36,770 nt of DNA from Nitrosopumilaceae archaeon (GTDB lineage Archaea > Thermoproteota > Nitrososphaeria > Nitrososphaerales > Nitrosopumilaceae). Below are positions 36,695 to 36,770 of this stretch, piece by piece. The number at the start of each line of letters is the position of its first letter. Within the stretch, counting starts at the first letter, position 1. Both the position numbers and the translations under genes were made by a program. Below the pieces are notes generated by a model that saw only the letters and a list, made by a program, of their open reading frames with translations, made no database searches and had not been told where the DNA came from. The stretch covers positions 1 through 36,770 of the forward strand of contig JAJEHG010000052.1 in the NCBI GenBank assembly GCA_022823825.1, given 5' to 3'.

Positions 36695-36770
36695 TCATGC
36701 CGTCACGACGTCACACCCCCCCCCCGCCTCCCGCGCAATCGACTCGTCCCTCCACCTGTTGTACAGGGCC
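36695..36770 (-). CDS. Possible 3' end of a gene cut by the window edge
   Basis: The - strand frame entering from the right edge reads ALYNRWRDESIAREAGGG and stops at 36695-36697. The first part looks like a real protein end (alternating charged and hydrophobic residues), then a poly-G tract encodes Gly. The stop overlaps an ATG (ATGA) of an 18-codon frame. The family cannot be told from 24 residues. Confidence 0.3.
   Translation of the reverse strand, partial: ALYNRWRDESIAREAGGGCDVVTA
36716..36725. repeat. Poly-C tract (C10)
   Basis: Ten C in a row, about 100 nt upstream of the FG-GAP gene and within the possible gene end at the right edge. Confidence 0.85.

Overview
The window reads as a GC-rich piece of an ammonia-oxidising archaeon (Nitrososphaeria/Thaumarchaeota). 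Archaeal-type prolyl- and arginyl-tRNA synthetases, a DRG-type GTPase, CofE for coenzyme F420, an archaeal Thi4, archaeal phosphoglycolate phosphatase and several small proteins of marine-thaumarchaeal character all point there. Many genes have a TATA-like octamer about 20-23 nt before the start codon, the layout of leaderless archaeal transcripts. The high GC, low-complexity protein inserts, a collagen-like protein and a giant FG-GAP surface protein suggest the sponge symbiont Cenarchaeum symbiosum or a close relative. That assignment is inference. I see no rRNA, tRNA, CRISPR array or insertion sequence.

Layout: 1-4.6 kb holds a convergent ergothioneine pair (egtD +, egtB -) with proS just upstream of egtB. 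4.8-8.5 kb holds a Cys-rich small protein, a TusA-like protein, cofE, a PHP phosphoesterase, a serB-type HAD phosphatase and a small divergent gene. 8.7-13.6 kb holds a membrane-anchored secreted protein, a small zinc ribbon, trxB, an RHH-like small protein, a DUF6775-like putative metallopeptidase and thi4. 13.8-17.9 kb holds a siroheme nitrite/sulfite reductase overlapping a two-domain rhodanese, then a convergent TPR protein. 18.1-19.8 kb is the collagen-like gene. 19.8-20.9 kb is gene-poor, AT-rich in part, with a 41-residue AT-hook protein and inverted repeats. 20.9-25.1 kb holds a DRG GTPase and a pgp-argS pair. 25.1-29.6 kb holds two small genes, a TauE/SafE exporter, a hot-dog protein and a tandem-SDR protein. 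29.6-30.5 kb is nearly empty. 30.5-36.6 kb is one gene for a 2036-residue secreted FG-GAP protein.

Themes: sulfur and thiol chemistry recurs (egtB/egtD, TusA, siroheme reductase, rhodanese, TauE, Thi4, TrxB) although the genes do not form one operon. Two genes encode animal-matrix-like architectures (collagen Gly-X-Y and integrin-like FG-GAP propeller), fitting a host-associated life. The tandem-SDR protein has the architecture of half of a Chloroflexus-type malonyl-CoA reductase, but glutamine replaces the usual catalytic lysine. Trinucleotide microsatellites sit at gene ends, and Gly/Asp/Ala-rich inserts break up otherwise conserved enzymes.
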